Below, piece by piece: positions 1-8,241 of a DNA stretch of 64,000 nt (positions are counted from its first letter, which is position 1; the number at the start of each line of letters is the position of its first letter). This DNA comes from Streptomyces glomeratus (GTDB lineage: Bacteria; Actinomycetota; Actinomycetes; Streptomycetales; Streptomycetaceae). A program made the position numbers and the translations under genes. The stretch spans positions 186,001-250,000 of the forward strand of contig NZ_JAKEEB010000003.1 of the NCBI RefSeq assembly GCF_021462825.1, given 5' to 3'. Under the pieces are notes generated by a model. That model was given only the letters and a program-made list of their open reading frames with translations. It was not told where the DNA came from and searched no databases.

Positions 1-1090
1 CGCGCACGACTCCGCCGAAGGGCGCGCCGAGCGCCCCTCCGTACCCGGCCAGCGTGACCAGCGCGACCACCAGCACGGTCAGCACCAGCCATCGCCGCTC
101 CGGCATGTCCCGTCTCGCCAGGCCCGCGAGCCCCAGCCCCGCCGCGAGCGCCGAGCAGACGATCACGAGGACCGACGAGGCCACGGTCCAGCCGGCCGGC
201 AGCCACGCCTCACCGAAGTGCAGATACGCCACCCAGTTCCCGGCCCCCCGCAGCGACTCCACCGCCGACATGGTGGACGTCGTGGTCTGCGCGCTTTCCA
301 CGTACGGCAGGAAGTTCTCGCCGTAGACGCCGAGCACCAGCAGCGGGACCACCCACCATGCCGTGGCCAGGACCACGCCGAGCACCCACCAGCCGATCAG
401 CTTGCGCCGCCGCGGCCCGCGCGGCCGGGACAGCAGGTAGAGGCCGGCGGGAAGCAGGGACGCCAGGGTCGACGCCGCGTTGACCCCGCCCATGAACGGC
501 ACGATCAGCGCCGAGCGGAAGGCGGCGATCCGGGCGCCGTACCGCTCGTCCGTCAGCGGCAGCAGCACCGAGGGCAGGAAGGCACCGGGCAGCGCGGCGG
601 CCGACGTCGAGCCGATCACGACGGTGAACACCGGCCACAGCGCGTAGGCCACCGCGCCGAGCAGCCGGGAGGCGCGGGTGCCCACGGCCAGCCGCTCGGC
701 CAGCCGCAGCGCGCCCCAGAAGGCGACCGACACGACGATCGACATCCACAGCCGCTCCGCGAACCACACCGGCAGCCGGACCGCCTTGGCCAGCGCGTAG
801 TACGGCAGCATCGGCCACAGATAGCCGGTGTACTGGTCCTGGATGCCGCCGAACCCGCCCCGGTCGTGCCACAACTGGCCCAGGTCGGACAGGAAACGCC
901 ACGGGTCGACGGTGACCCCGAGCTTGGTGTCGAAGGTCTGCCGCCCCGGGTGCACCGCCAGGAACAGCACGAACACCACGGCCCAGAAGCCGAGCAGCCA
1001 GCCCCTCGAGCGGGGACCCTCCGGCGGGCCCGCGCTCCCCGCGGTGGTGCGGACGGCTGCCGGGGGAGGGGCCTGGACCGTGGTCGTCAT
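1..1090 (-). CDS. AftD-like alpha-(1->3)-arabinofuranosyltransferase family membrane protein, partial (C-terminus beyond window)
   Basis: Leftward frame opening with ATG at 1088-1090 and staying open to the window edge, so only about the first 363 residues are seen. A Pro/Ala-rich N-terminus is followed by many hydrophobic segments. The stretch after the first membrane segment (TDTKL-like start as TFDTKLGV, then DPWRFL, LWHDRG, QDQYTGYLWPM) resembles the N-terminus of mycobacterial AftD (DUF3367), a GT-C enzyme that uses a decaprenyl-phosphate sugar donor on the outer face of the membrane. The ATG overlaps the TGA of the methyltransferase gene (ATGA), so it is the third gene of a coupled operon. 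Streptomyces lack arabinogalactan of the mycobacterial kind, so the acceptor is unknown. Confidence 0.75.
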   Translation of the reverse strand, partial: MTTTVQAPPPAAVRTTAGSAGPPEGPRSRGWLLGFWAVVFVLFLAVHPGRQTFDTKLGVTVDPWRFLSDLGQLWHDRGGFGGIQDQYTGYLWPMLPYYALAKAVRLPVWFAERLWMSIVVSVAFWGALRLAERLAVGTRASRLLGAVAYALWPVFTVVIGSTSAAALPGAFLPSVLLPLTDERYGARIAAFRSALIVPFMGGVNAASTLASLLPAGLYLLSRPRGPRRRKLIGWWVLGVVLATAWWVVPLLVLGVYGENFLPYVESAQTTTSTMSAVESLRGAGNWVAYLHFGEAWLPAGWTVASSVLVIVCSALAAGLGLAGLARRDMPERRWLVLTVLVVALVTLAGYGGALGAPFGGVVR

Positions 1091-1869
1091 GGGGGACACC
1101 GCCGGAGGATGAGAAGGAGGTTCCAGGTGGCGAACTCGCGCAGCCCCGGCGCTTTGACGACCGCGGACGCGAGAAACGGCCAGTAGCGGGAGCGCGCCGA
1201 GACCACCGTGATGTCGTCGCGGGCGCGCACCTGCCGCAGGGTGGGGCCGATGTGCACGGCGAAGAGGTTCTCGCCGAGGGTGTGCTTGGCGGGCTTCCCG
1301 GTGCGGCGCCGGTAGCGGGCGCGGGCCCGATCGGCACCCAGGTAGTGCCAGGGAGCCCACTCGTGACCGCCCCACGGGGACAGCCAGTTGGTGAACGACA
1401 CATAGATCAGGCCGCCGGGCCGGGTCACCCGGACCAGCTCGCTGAGGAAGGTTTCCGGATCGGCCACGTGCTCGAGGACGTTGGAGGAGAAGACGACGTC
1501 GGCCGCGCCGTCGGTCAGGGGCAGCAGATAGCCGTCGGCGATCACCGCCCCGTCCGGCGGCCTGGTCCCCAGCTCCCGTACGTCCGGCTCGAAGAGGTAG
1601 GCGAGCGCGCCGCGCCGCCGGAACTCCTCGGTGAACCAGCCGCCCCCGCCGCCGACGTCCACCACCGTGCGCTCCCGCACCGGACCGCCGTACGCCTCCA
1701 CCTGGTCGGCGGCGTCCCGGGCGAGCAGGGAGTAGCAGGCGTCCGGGTCCCGCTGCTCATGCCGGAAGGCGCGGAAGAGGGCCAGGGAGCGGCGTATGGA
1801 GGGATCCTTGAGGCCGGAGTCGGGGCCTTTCGCTCTCGCTCCCGCGCCCGGACCGTTCGCCGCCGTCAC
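1087..1869 (-). CDS. class I SAM-dependent methyltransferase
   Basis: 260 residues. The SAM-binding motif I is VVDVGGGGGWFTEEF, an acidic end of strand 2 follows (LFEPD), and FSSNVLEHV with LVRVTRPGGLIYVS gives motifs typical of methyltransferase type 11/12. The GTG start at 1867-1869 overlaps the TGA of the upstream glycosyltransferase (GTGA), and its own stop overlaps the start of the AftD-like gene, so all three should be translated together. A longer in-frame reading upstream exists but lies inside the glycosyltransferase gene. Likely modifies a sugar or lipid-linked sugar in the same pathway; the substrate is inference. Confidence 0.85.
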   Translation of the reverse strand: MTAANGPGAGARAKGPDSGLKDPSIRRSLALFRAFRHEQRDPDACYSLLARDAADQVEAYGGPVRERTVVDVGGGGGWFTEEFRRRGALAYLFEPDVRELGTRPPDGAVIADGYLLPLTDGAADVVFSSNVLEHVADPETFLSELVRVTRPGGLIYVSFTNWLSPWGGHEWAPWHYLGADRARARYRRRTGKPAKHTLGENLFAVHIGPTLRQVRARDDITVVSARSRYWPFLASAVVKAPGLREFATWNLLLILRRCPP

Positions 1870-3053
1870 GGCGCCCAGCTCCTCACCGCCTCTGCCGCCA
1901 CCGCCCGGAACCGCTGGACCGTACGGTGCCAGCGGTAACGGGCCGCGCGTTCGCGGGCCGCCTTGCCCATGTGCCGGCGGTGGTCGCTGCTGAGCGCGAG
2001 GGTGCACCAGGCGGCCGCGAAGGACGACTCCCCGCGTGCCAGCATCCCCGTCTCGCCGTCCACCACGGAGTCCCTGAGGCCGGGCACGTCGAAGGCGATC
2101 GCCGGGGTCTCCCGTACGGCCGCCTCCGTCACCACGAGGCCCCAGCCCTCGACGGCGGAGGGGTGCAGCAGCATCCAGGCGGCGCACAGCAGCCGGTGCT
2201 TCTCGGCCTCGGTGACATGACCGGCGAACTCGACGCCGGAACCCGCGAGTTGTTCCAGGCGCTGCCGCTCGGGCCCGTCCCCGACGATCACCAGGCGTCC
2301 GCCGGTGACCGGGCGCACCCGTTCCCACAGCCGCAGCAGCAGATCGATCCGCTTGTACTCGACGAGCCGTCCCATCGCCACGAACAGCGGATCGGGGGCC
2401 TTCGGCTCGAGCGGCCCAGGCTCCTCGACGCCGTTGTGCACGACCCGGATCCGCTCGCGCTCGACGCCGATCGCGCGCAGCGCGTGGGCGGTCGACGGGG
2501 AGACCGCGACCAGCAGGCCCTCACGTCTCGCGCCCGCCAGCGCCCAGTGCTCCAGCCGCCGGCCGATCCGGGCGGCGGGCGCCAGCGGGCCCCCGAACCG
2601 CATGGGCCACAGGTCGGTGTGGACATGGTTGACCAGACAGAGGGTGGGGCCGTGGTGCCATAGCGGGGCGAGGTACGGCATACCGTTGCACACCTCTACC
2701 AGCAGGTCGCAGTCGCCGACGCGGCGGTGGAGGGCGGGCCGGGCGCGCAGGTAGTGGCCCAGGTCGCCGCCCGCCGAGAGGACCCGGTAGTCGCGCAGGG
2801 GATTACCGCCGGCCCGGGCGTGGTCGGCGGCGGGGGAGGCGGGTCCGCCGCACAGCAGGGTGACCTGGTGGCCGAGGCCGGTGAGTCCGTCGGCGAGGCG
2901 GTCGACCAGCAGTTCCGAGCCGCCCGCCGCCGGGTTGCCGAGATCTCGTCGGGCGAGGAAGACGATGCGGCGCGGGTGTGGGGGGAGCGCCGGGGGGTGC
3001 TGCGCGGCGCGCGGGACAGCGGCGCGCAGCGGGGACGGGACGTGCTGGGGCAT
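1866..3053 (-). CDS. glycosyltransferase family 4 (GT-B fold)
   Basis: 395 residues. The N-terminal donor-independent half begins with RRIVFLARRDLGNPAAGGSE, typical of GT4 enzymes. The C-terminal half has the signature VAMGRLVEYKRIDLLL, LVIVGDGPERQRL and HPSAVEGWGLVVTEAAV, where the E-x7-E region binds the nucleotide sugar. The ATG at 3051-3053 has GGAG five bases upstream; reading further upstream gives a low-complexity Pro/Arg-rich stretch unlike the family. First gene of the coupled GT4-methyltransferase-AftD-like operon, pointing to a surface glycan or glycolipid. Confidence 0.85.
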   Translation of the reverse strand: MPQHVPSPLRAAVPRAAQHPPALPPHPRRIVFLARRDLGNPAAGGSELLVDRLADGLTGLGHQVTLLCGGPASPAADHARAGGNPLRDYRVLSAGGDLGHYLRARPALHRRVGDCDLLVEVCNGMPYLAPLWHHGPTLCLVNHVHTDLWPMRFGGPLAPAARIGRRLEHWALAGARREGLLVAVSPSTAHALRAIGVERERIRVVHNGVEEPGPLEPKAPDPLFVAMGRLVEYKRIDLLLRLWERVRPVTGGRLVIVGDGPERQRLEQLAGSGVEFAGHVTEAEKHRLLCAAWMLLHPSAVEGWGLVVTEAAVRETPAIAFDVPGLRDSVVDGETGMLARGESSFAAAWCTLALSSDHRRHMGKAARERAARYRWHRTVQRFRAVAAEAVRSWAP

Positions 3054-3608
3054 GGGTGCTCCAACTCGTGTCTCGGGGTGCGGAACTCGGCGTGGGGGCA
3101 GGGCGGTGCGGATCACCGCCCGGCCGCCGGCGCGGCCGCGGTCGGCGCCCGGTGCGGGGGGCGCCGTGGCCGTGTGCGCGGGGCGGCCGGTACGGGGAGT
3201 GCGCGGGATACCGGGCGGTGCGCCGTGGGACTGACGGTGCCGGCGGTGCGAGGTGGGGGGTGGCGCATGGTGGGGGGTGGCGTGTGGTCGGCCGGTATCG
3301 AGTCGTGCAGGTCGTGCGAGCCGTGCGGTCGTGCGGGGCATACGAGCTGCGCGGGTTGTGCGTGTGGTTCGGGGTCCTGCGGGGCGTGCGCGTCGTTCGG
3401 GTCTTGCGGGCCCGTTCGGGCCCGTTCGGGCCGCAGGGGTCTTACGGGTCCGGGTCGAGGCGTCTGCTCCGTTTCTGTCGCGGTTCTCCTTGCGTCACCG
3501 GTGCGGACAGGCCGTGCTCGGGTGGGGGTGGACAGTTTTCGCCCAGCGGTCCGCCGGAGGCTACTCACCGGGGTGACAAATTCGGGTCGTTTTCAAGCTG
3601 ACGGCTCA
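3054..3608. other. 555-base gene-free, G-rich stretch
   Basis: Lies between two leftward genes and should hold the promoter of the GT4 operon. No convincing gene is seen on either strand. The plus strand is G-rich and weakly repetitive between about 3160 and 3480, including two adjacent copies of GGGCCCGTTC near 3410-3430. The last 60 bases (about 3550-3608) are less GC-rich. No clear terminator was found for the DUF3068 gene. Confidence 0.5.
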
Positions 3609-4586
3609 TCACATACTGCCCTCCGTCTCGGACATCCCGGATGTTTCGGGATCCCGCCGCCCTCGTACCAGCCACACACCGCCCGCCAAGGCGAGGGCGA
3701 ACCCTCCCGCCGCGGCACCGACCGGCAGGGTTTCGCCCAGCAGCCGCAGCTGATCGCTCTCCCGCCTGGCCTGCCGGACCTGGTCCTTCTGCGTCGCCGT
3801 GGTGAAGGCGATCTTCCGGCTGTCCAGGAGGACCACCGAGTCCTTCGCCGAACCGGGAGCGCGCAGCGTACGCCGCGGGCCGACCTGCGCGTAGATCACC
3901 CGGCCGGTGCGCTGGTCGACGACCAGCTCGATGCCGTGATTGGCGTACCACTCCTCGGCCGCCACCTGCCCGCTGGCGGACCGGCCGACCAGCACACCGG
4001 GCACCAGCCGGGTGCCGACCCGGGCCGGGGCGACCGTGCCGGTGAAGCGGTAGCCCGGGTATCCCTGGATCTTCCGCGTGCCGGCGTAGTGCAGGGTCAC
4101 GGTCGCGCCGAGGGAGTCGTCCCACCACTGGTAGGCGCGCCGGCCTACATCGAAGGGGAACTTCAGATACGCGTCACCCTCGAAGTAGGGCTTCTCGCGA
4201 CAGCAGTGCACCGGCTTGGTGGTCGTGCGGTTCATGACCCAGCGGGCGGGCAGGAACTCCAGCGCGTTGTGCGGGTCGGCGGCCGGCCGCGTCCCGTCGG
4301 TGTCGACCGTGGTGGTCACGTCCCACACCGCGGCCCCGCTGCGTTCGCTGTCGGCGACGTCGCCGCGCACCCGCTGGGTCACGGTGATCCGCTGACCGGC
4401 GACGGTCCGCACCTCGCCGGCGTCGAAGACGCTGCCCGTGCCGGTGTACACGGCGGTCTCGTCGATGTCGATCGGATTGACGGCGGCCCGCGGAGCCACG
4501 TACCACGCGAGCAGCGGGGCCAGCACCAGCAGGAAGGTGCCGAGGCCCAGCAGGACCAGGGAGACGGGTCGGACTCTACGGCGCAT
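3609..4586 (-). CDS. DUF3068 domain membrane-anchored protein
   Basis: 325 residues. One N-terminal membrane segment (about residues 8-30) is followed by a large extracytoplasmic domain and a C-terminal hydrophobic segment (LPVGAAAGGFALALAGGVWLV) with a short charged tail, which is the DUF3068 layout in actinobacteria. A CC pair (KPVHCCREKP) sits mid-domain. The ATG at 4584-4586 is preceded by GGAG at seven bases; longer readings run back through non-coding sequence. DUF3068 genes commonly sit near envelope glycan genes in actinobacteria, as here. Function unknown. Confidence 0.85.
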   Translation of the reverse strand: MRRRVRPVSLVLLGLGTFLLVLAPLLAWYVAPRAAVNPIDIDETAVYTGTGSVFDAGEVRTVAGQRITVTQRVRGDVADSERSGAAVWDVTTTVDTDGTRPAADPHNALEFLPARWVMNRTTTKPVHCCREKPYFEGDAYLKFPFDVGRRAYQWWDDSLGATVTLHYAGTRKIQGYPGYRFTGTVAPARVGTRLVPGVLVGRSASGQVAAEEWYANHGIELVVDQRTGRVIYAQVGPRRTLRAPGSAKDSVVLLDSRKIAFTTATQKDQVRQARRESDQLRLLGETLPVGAAAGGFALALAGGVWLVRGRRDPETSGMSETEGSM

Positions 4587-4832
4587 CCGGGCACTCCAGG
4601 GGCGTGAGACGGCTCGGCCCACGAGGGTTGCGGGTGGGCCGGCACCAAGGGGAAAGTGCGCGTGCGGTCTGGGCCGGGAACCGTAGGCGCCTCTTGACGG
4701 AGTGTCAATCACCTGTTGAAACTGAGTACTTGTCGGTACGGGACCGGCAGGGCAGGTGCCGCGGAGTGATCGGCCGGGATCGCGCGGCGCACGGGGGTGG
4801 GGGACGACCTCGACAGAGAGGCTTACCCTGCG

Positions 4833-4985
4833 ATGTCCAGACTTCTCGCCGCCGTCCTGACCATGGCGGCCGCCGCCGCGCTCGCCGTCGGTGCCGCGCT
4901 CGGCATCGTCGCCCTTCTCGACGCGACGCCCGAGCAGCCGAACACACCGCTGATCACGTACGAGAACACCGGCCAGGAGCGCTGA
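4833..4985 (+). CDS. small single-pass membrane protein, DUF2613-like
   Basis: 50 residues: MSRLLAAVLTMAAAAALAVG starts a single hydrophobic helix, followed by a short polar tail ending NTPLITYENTGQER. Size and layout resemble DUF2613 proteins of actinobacteria, an assignment made from pattern only. The ATG at 4833 is preferred over an upstream in-frame ATG at 4797 because a GAGAGG-like site lies at a suitable distance and the membrane segment then starts at the N-terminus. Its stop lies three bases before the PucR regulator gene, so the two are probably co-transcribed. Confidence 0.6.
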   Translation: MSRLLAAVLTMAAAAALAVGAALGIVALLDATPEQPNTPLITYENTGQER

Positions 4986-4988
4986 TCC

Positions 4989-6227
4989 GTGACCGCCCGC
5001 CCGGCAACCGTCACGGTCCGCTCGGCCTGGAGCGAAGTGCCCCGTTCCCAGGTGCGGCGGTTCACGGCGCTGGCCATGGCCGAGGCACCGGCGCTCGCCG
5101 AGGAGATCCTGCGGGAGATCCGCCGGGAGTACCCGCATCTGCCGGTGGTGCTCGACGACTCCGGCGAACCCATGGCGCTGGTCGGGATCCGCCGTGCCAT
5201 CGAGGTCTTCGTCCAGCATCTGGAGTCGGCGGACCGCCCGCGCGTGCACCCCGAGGTCTTCCAGGAGTTCGGGCGCGGAGAGGGCCTGGAGGGCCGCAGC
5301 CTCGACGCGCTCCAGGCGATCTACCGGCTCGGTGTCCGGCTCGCCTGGCGGCGTTTCGCCGAGATCGGGCAGCGGGTCGACATCCCGCCCCCGGCGATGT
5401 ACGAGCTCGTCGACGCCGGATACGAGTACCTGGACGGCCTGGTCGACCAGTCGTTGCGCGGCTACGCCGAGGCGGCGGCCCGGCGGGCGGGCGAGCGCCT
5501 GAGGCTCCAGCGGCGGCTGATGGAACTTCTCCTGTCCGAACACCACCGCGGCGAACGGGCGGACGCGCTCGCCGAGCGGGCGGCACGGGTGGGCTGGCCG
5601 CTGCCGGAGAAGGTCGCCGTGGGGGTGCTGCTGCGCCCGGCGCGGGAGGCGGTGGCACCGGCGGTCGGCCAGGGCGTGCTCCTCGACATGGAGTACGAGC
5701 GGCCGCACATGGTCGTACCGGAGCCGGACGCGGCGGGACGGCCGGAACTGCTGCACCGGGCGCTGAGCGGATGGGCCGGGGCGATCGGGCCGCCGGTACC
5801 GCTCGCCGACGCGGCGAAGTCGCTGCGCTGGGCCGAGGCGGCGGTGGGGCTGATGGAGCGGGGGCTGCTGCCCGGCGGGGAGGTACTGCTCTGCACCGAG
5901 CACACGGAGGCACTGGTGCTGCTCCAGCCGGAGGAGCTGATCGACGATCTGGCGGTGCGCTGCCTGGCGCCGCTGGCCGAGTGCGGGCCGACCCATGCGC
6001 GCAGGCTCGCGGAGACGCTCCTGGCCTGGCTGGAGACCCGGGGCGGGGCGCCGGAGGTGGCCGCCCGGCTGAGCGTCCACCCGCAGACCGTCCGCTACCG
6101 CCTGCGCCAGATCAGGGAGCTGTGGGGGGACGAGGTCGACGACCCGGACCGCCGCTTCGAACTGGAACTGGTCCTGCGCGCGCAGCGCCTCAGAGGAGAG
6201 CTGGGAGAGACGGGCACGCGCCGTTGA
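4989..6227 (+). CDS. PucR-type helix-turn-helix transcriptional regulator
   Basis: 412 residues, GTG start. The C-terminal 60 residues contain the PucR/CdaR helix-turn-helix: LAWLETRGG, VAARLSVHPQTVRYRLRQI and RRFELELVLRA. The N-terminal half is an all-helical sensor-like region (EILREIRREYPHLPVV... LEGRSLDALQAIYRLG) common in Streptomyces members; no ligand can be read from it. It follows the small membrane protein by three bases. The target genes are not evident. Confidence 0.85.
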   Translation: MTARPATVTVRSAWSEVPRSQVRRFTALAMAEAPALAEEILREIRREYPHLPVVLDDSGEPMALVGIRRAIEVFVQHLESADRPRVHPEVFQEFGRGEGLEGRSLDALQAIYRLGVRLAWRRFAEIGQRVDIPPPAMYELVDAGYEYLDGLVDQSLRGYAEAAARRAGERLRLQRRLMELLLSEHHRGERADALAERAARVGWPLPEKVAVGVLLRPAREAVAPAVGQGVLLDMEYERPHMVVPEPDAAGRPELLHRALSGWAGAIGPPVPLADAAKSLRWAEAAVGLMERGLLPGGEVLLCTEHTEALVLLQPEELIDDLAVRCLAPLAECGPTHARRLAETLLAWLETRGGAPEVAARLSVHPQTVRYRLRQIRELWGDEVDDPDRRFELELVLRAQRLRGELGETGTRR

Positions 6228-6300
6228 CTGCCGCGGGACCCGTCGGCGCCGCCTCCCCACTCGACCGCGAAAGACCCCCGCCCCACGCCTCGCACGGCCA

Positions 6301-6367
6301 TTGCCCAACCAAGCCCCCTGTGACTAGCCTGTGTTCGTCATGCCGATCTCCAGTTGAAATTTCGAAC
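6301..6367 (+). promoter_or_regulatory. candidate promoter and IclR-type operator upstream of iclR-SMP30
   Basis: TTGCCC at 6301-6306, an 18-base spacer and TAGCCT at 6325-6330 make a plausible housekeeping promoter. Downstream, GTTGAAATTTCGAAC at 6353-6367 contains the perfect palindrome GAAATTTC with GTT and AAC flanks. It lies between the expected transcription start and the ribosome site (6371-6380), a suitable position for autoregulation by the IclR protein. A similar 15-mer occurs at 27213-27227. Promoter and operator roles are inferred. Confidence 0.45.
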
Positions 6368-6385
6368 ATAGAGAGGGGACCGGTC

Positions 6386-7159
6386 GTGGGACGCCTCGTA
6401 CCTGCCGTGACCAGGGCTCTCGACATACTCGAGCTCTTCCTCGACGGGGACGGCACGCTCTCCGCCCCGGACATCGTGCGCAGGCTCCAGCTGCCGCGCA
6501 CCACCGTGCACGAGCTCGTCACCACGCTCGCCGCCCGTTCGTACATCGTCCCCGTGCCGGGGCAGCCGGGACGCTATCGGCTCGGTGTGCGCCCCTACCA
6601 GCTCGGCAGCCGTTACGCCGAGCAGCTCGACCTCGCCGCCGAGGGCCAGCAGGTCGCCCGCTCGGTCGCCGACACCTGCGACGAGACGGTGCACGTGGCC
6701 ATCCTCGAGGGCACCGACGTCATCTACATCGCCAAGGTCGACTCCACACACGCCGTGCGCATGGTGTCGGCCGTCGGCCGCCGGCTGCCCGCCCACTGCA
6801 CGTCCGTCGGCAAGATGCTCCTCGCGTCCCTCCCCGAGCCGGAGCTGGCCGCTCGCATCCCGGACGACGCCGAACTGGTCGCGATGACCCCCGACAGCAT
6901 CACCGACCCGGCGGTCCTGCACGAGGCGCTGGCCGGGGTCCGTAGCCGCGGCATCGCCCTGGAGACCCGCGAGTCCAACCCCGATGTCAGCTGTGTCGCG
7001 GCCCCCGTGCGCGACCGCACCGGACAGGTCGTCGCCGCGCTCTCCATCTCCGTGCCGATGATCCGCTGGAGCGACGAGCGCCGCGCCGAGCTGGAGCGGC
7101 TCGTGGTCAAGGGTGCGGTGGAACTGTCCGAGCGGCTCGGCCACCGGGGCGCCGAGTGA
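6386..7159 (+). CDS. IclR family transcriptional regulator
   Basis: 257 residues. N-terminal winged helix (TRALDILELFLDG, LSAPDIVRRLQLPRTTVHELVTTL), then the IclR effector-binding domain with VHVAILEGTDVIYIAKVDS, LPAHCTSVGKMLLASL and CVAAPVRDRTGQVVAALSIS. GTG at 6386 has GAGAGGGG just upstream and begins the family's usual N-terminus. The TGA overlaps the GTG of the SMP-30 gene (GTGA), so regulator and lactonase are translationally coupled. IclR regulators of this kind usually control sugar-acid or aromatic catabolism. Confidence 0.9.
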   Translation: MGRLVPAVTRALDILELFLDGDGTLSAPDIVRRLQLPRTTVHELVTTLAARSYIVPVPGQPGRYRLGVRPYQLGSRYAEQLDLAAEGQQVARSVADTCDETVHVAILEGTDVIYIAKVDSTHAVRMVSAVGRRLPAHCTSVGKMLLASLPEPELAARIPDDAELVAMTPDSITDPAVLHEALAGVRSRGIALETRESNPDVSCVAAPVRDRTGQVVAALSISVPMIRWSDERRAELERLVVKGAVELSERLGHRGAE

Positions 7160-8016
7160 CGTCGTACGAGGTGACGTCGTACGAGATCGCCGTACGGGAG
7201 TACGCGGACCTCGGCGAGGGCCCGACGTGGGACACCGCCGCCGGGCGGCTGATCTGGGTCGACATCCTGGGCTGCCGGGTGCACACCTACGACCCCGCCC
7301 GCGGGCGCCGCACCGTCATGGCGACCGGGCAGCACGTGGGTGCCGCCAAGCCGCGCGCGGACGGCGGTCTGGTGGTCAACCTCCGGGACGGCGTCGCCCT
7401 TTACGGTCCCGGCGGAGGCGGCTTCCGCCGGCTGCACCGCGATCCGGTCCCCGGCCGCCGCGGCAACGACGCGGCCGTCGCCCCCGACGGCTCGCTGTGG
7501 GCCGGCACCATGCGCTACGACGAGGCGCCGGGCGGCGGCACTCTGACCCGGATCGCCGGCGACGGCACGGTCCGCACCGTCCTCGACGACGTCACCGTCA
7601 GCAACGGCACCGGCTGGAGCCCCGACGGCCGGCTGATGTACTACATCGACTCACCCACCCGCCGCATCGACGTCTTCGACGTGGGGGAGGACGGCCTCCC
7701 GGCCCGCCGGCGGCCGCTGGCCCATATCGACCGCGGGTTCCCCGACGGGCTGACCGTCGACGCCGACGGCTGTGTCTGGGTCGCCCTGTGGGACGGCGGC
7801 GCGATCCACCGCTACACCCCCGCAGGCAAGCTGGACCGCGTCCTGCGGCTGCCGGTGCGCCGCCCCACCGCCTGCGCGTTCGGCGGCCCGGACCTGTCGG
7901 ACCTCTACGTGACCTCGGCCCGCGCCGGTCTGGAGGCGCCGCATCCGCTCTCCGGCTCGCTCCTGGTCGTGCCCGGCGCCGGAAAGGGCCTGCCGCAGCC
8001 CGCCTTCGCGGGCTGA
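7156..8016 (+). CDS. SMP-30/gluconolactonase-type lactonase
   Basis: 286 residues, a six-bladed propeller family that hydrolyses sugar lactones using a divalent metal. Seen: LGEGPTWD with the metal-binding Glu near the N-terminus, GRRGNDAAVAPDGSLWAGTM, SNGTGWSPDGRLMYYIDS and FPDGLTVDADGCVWVALWDGG, which supply the conserved Asn and Asp ligands. The first ten codons are two copies of the same 15 bases (7156-7170 and 7171-7185), giving VTSYEVTSYE; GTG at either copy could start translation. Probably acts with sugar-acid enzymes such as those at 25.0-27.2 kb. Confidence 0.88.
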   Translation: MTSYEVTSYEIAVREYADLGEGPTWDTAAGRLIWVDILGCRVHTYDPARGRRTVMATGQHVGAAKPRADGGLVVNLRDGVALYGPGGGGFRRLHRDPVPGRRGNDAAVAPDGSLWAGTMRYDEAPGGGTLTRIAGDGTVRTVLDDVTVSNGTGWSPDGRLMYYIDSPTRRIDVFDVGEDGLPARRRPLAHIDRGFPDGLTVDADGCVWVALWDGGAIHRYTPAGKLDRVLRLPVRRPTACAFGGPDLSDLYVTSARAGLEAPHPLSGSLLVVPGAGKGLPQPAFAG

Positions 8017-8241
8017 CCACCCGCCGACCTGCCCGGCCGCAGGGCGGGAGGCCGTCCTCCCCGGGCCACGACCGGACCACTGGGGTGGTGCGCGGCGACG
8101 ACCGCGCCCACGCACGGCGTGGGACCGCGGAACCGGCCCCGGATCCGCGTTCAATCGCGCCGGGGAGCCGAGCGCGGGGCAGCACCGCCCACCGTTGCGG
8201 ATCCCCGACCCGCTGCCGATCCGTGCCCGAGGGAGAATGCG
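8017..8241 (+). other. gene-free gap before the acyl-CoA dehydrogenase gene
   Basis: 225 bases with no convincing gene. It contains an 8-bp perfect inverted repeat, GGATCCGC at 8141-8148 and GCGGATCC at 8207-8214, 58 bases apart, which could be a regulatory site or part of a folded leader. GAGGGAGAA near 8229-8237 is the ribosome site of the next gene. Confidence 0.35.

Noticed and set aside
210..1403. Long leftward open frame across the AftD-like and methyltransferase genes
   Set aside because: Arg/Gly/Ala-rich translation without domains; it is a shadow of the real frame, which has membrane helices and family motifs.
4604..6385. Open rightward frame upstream of the IclR gene that would give an 851-residue fusion
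   Set aside because: The part before 6386 is Arg/Gly/Pro-rich shadow of the PucR regulator gene; the IclR gene has its own ribosome site and start.
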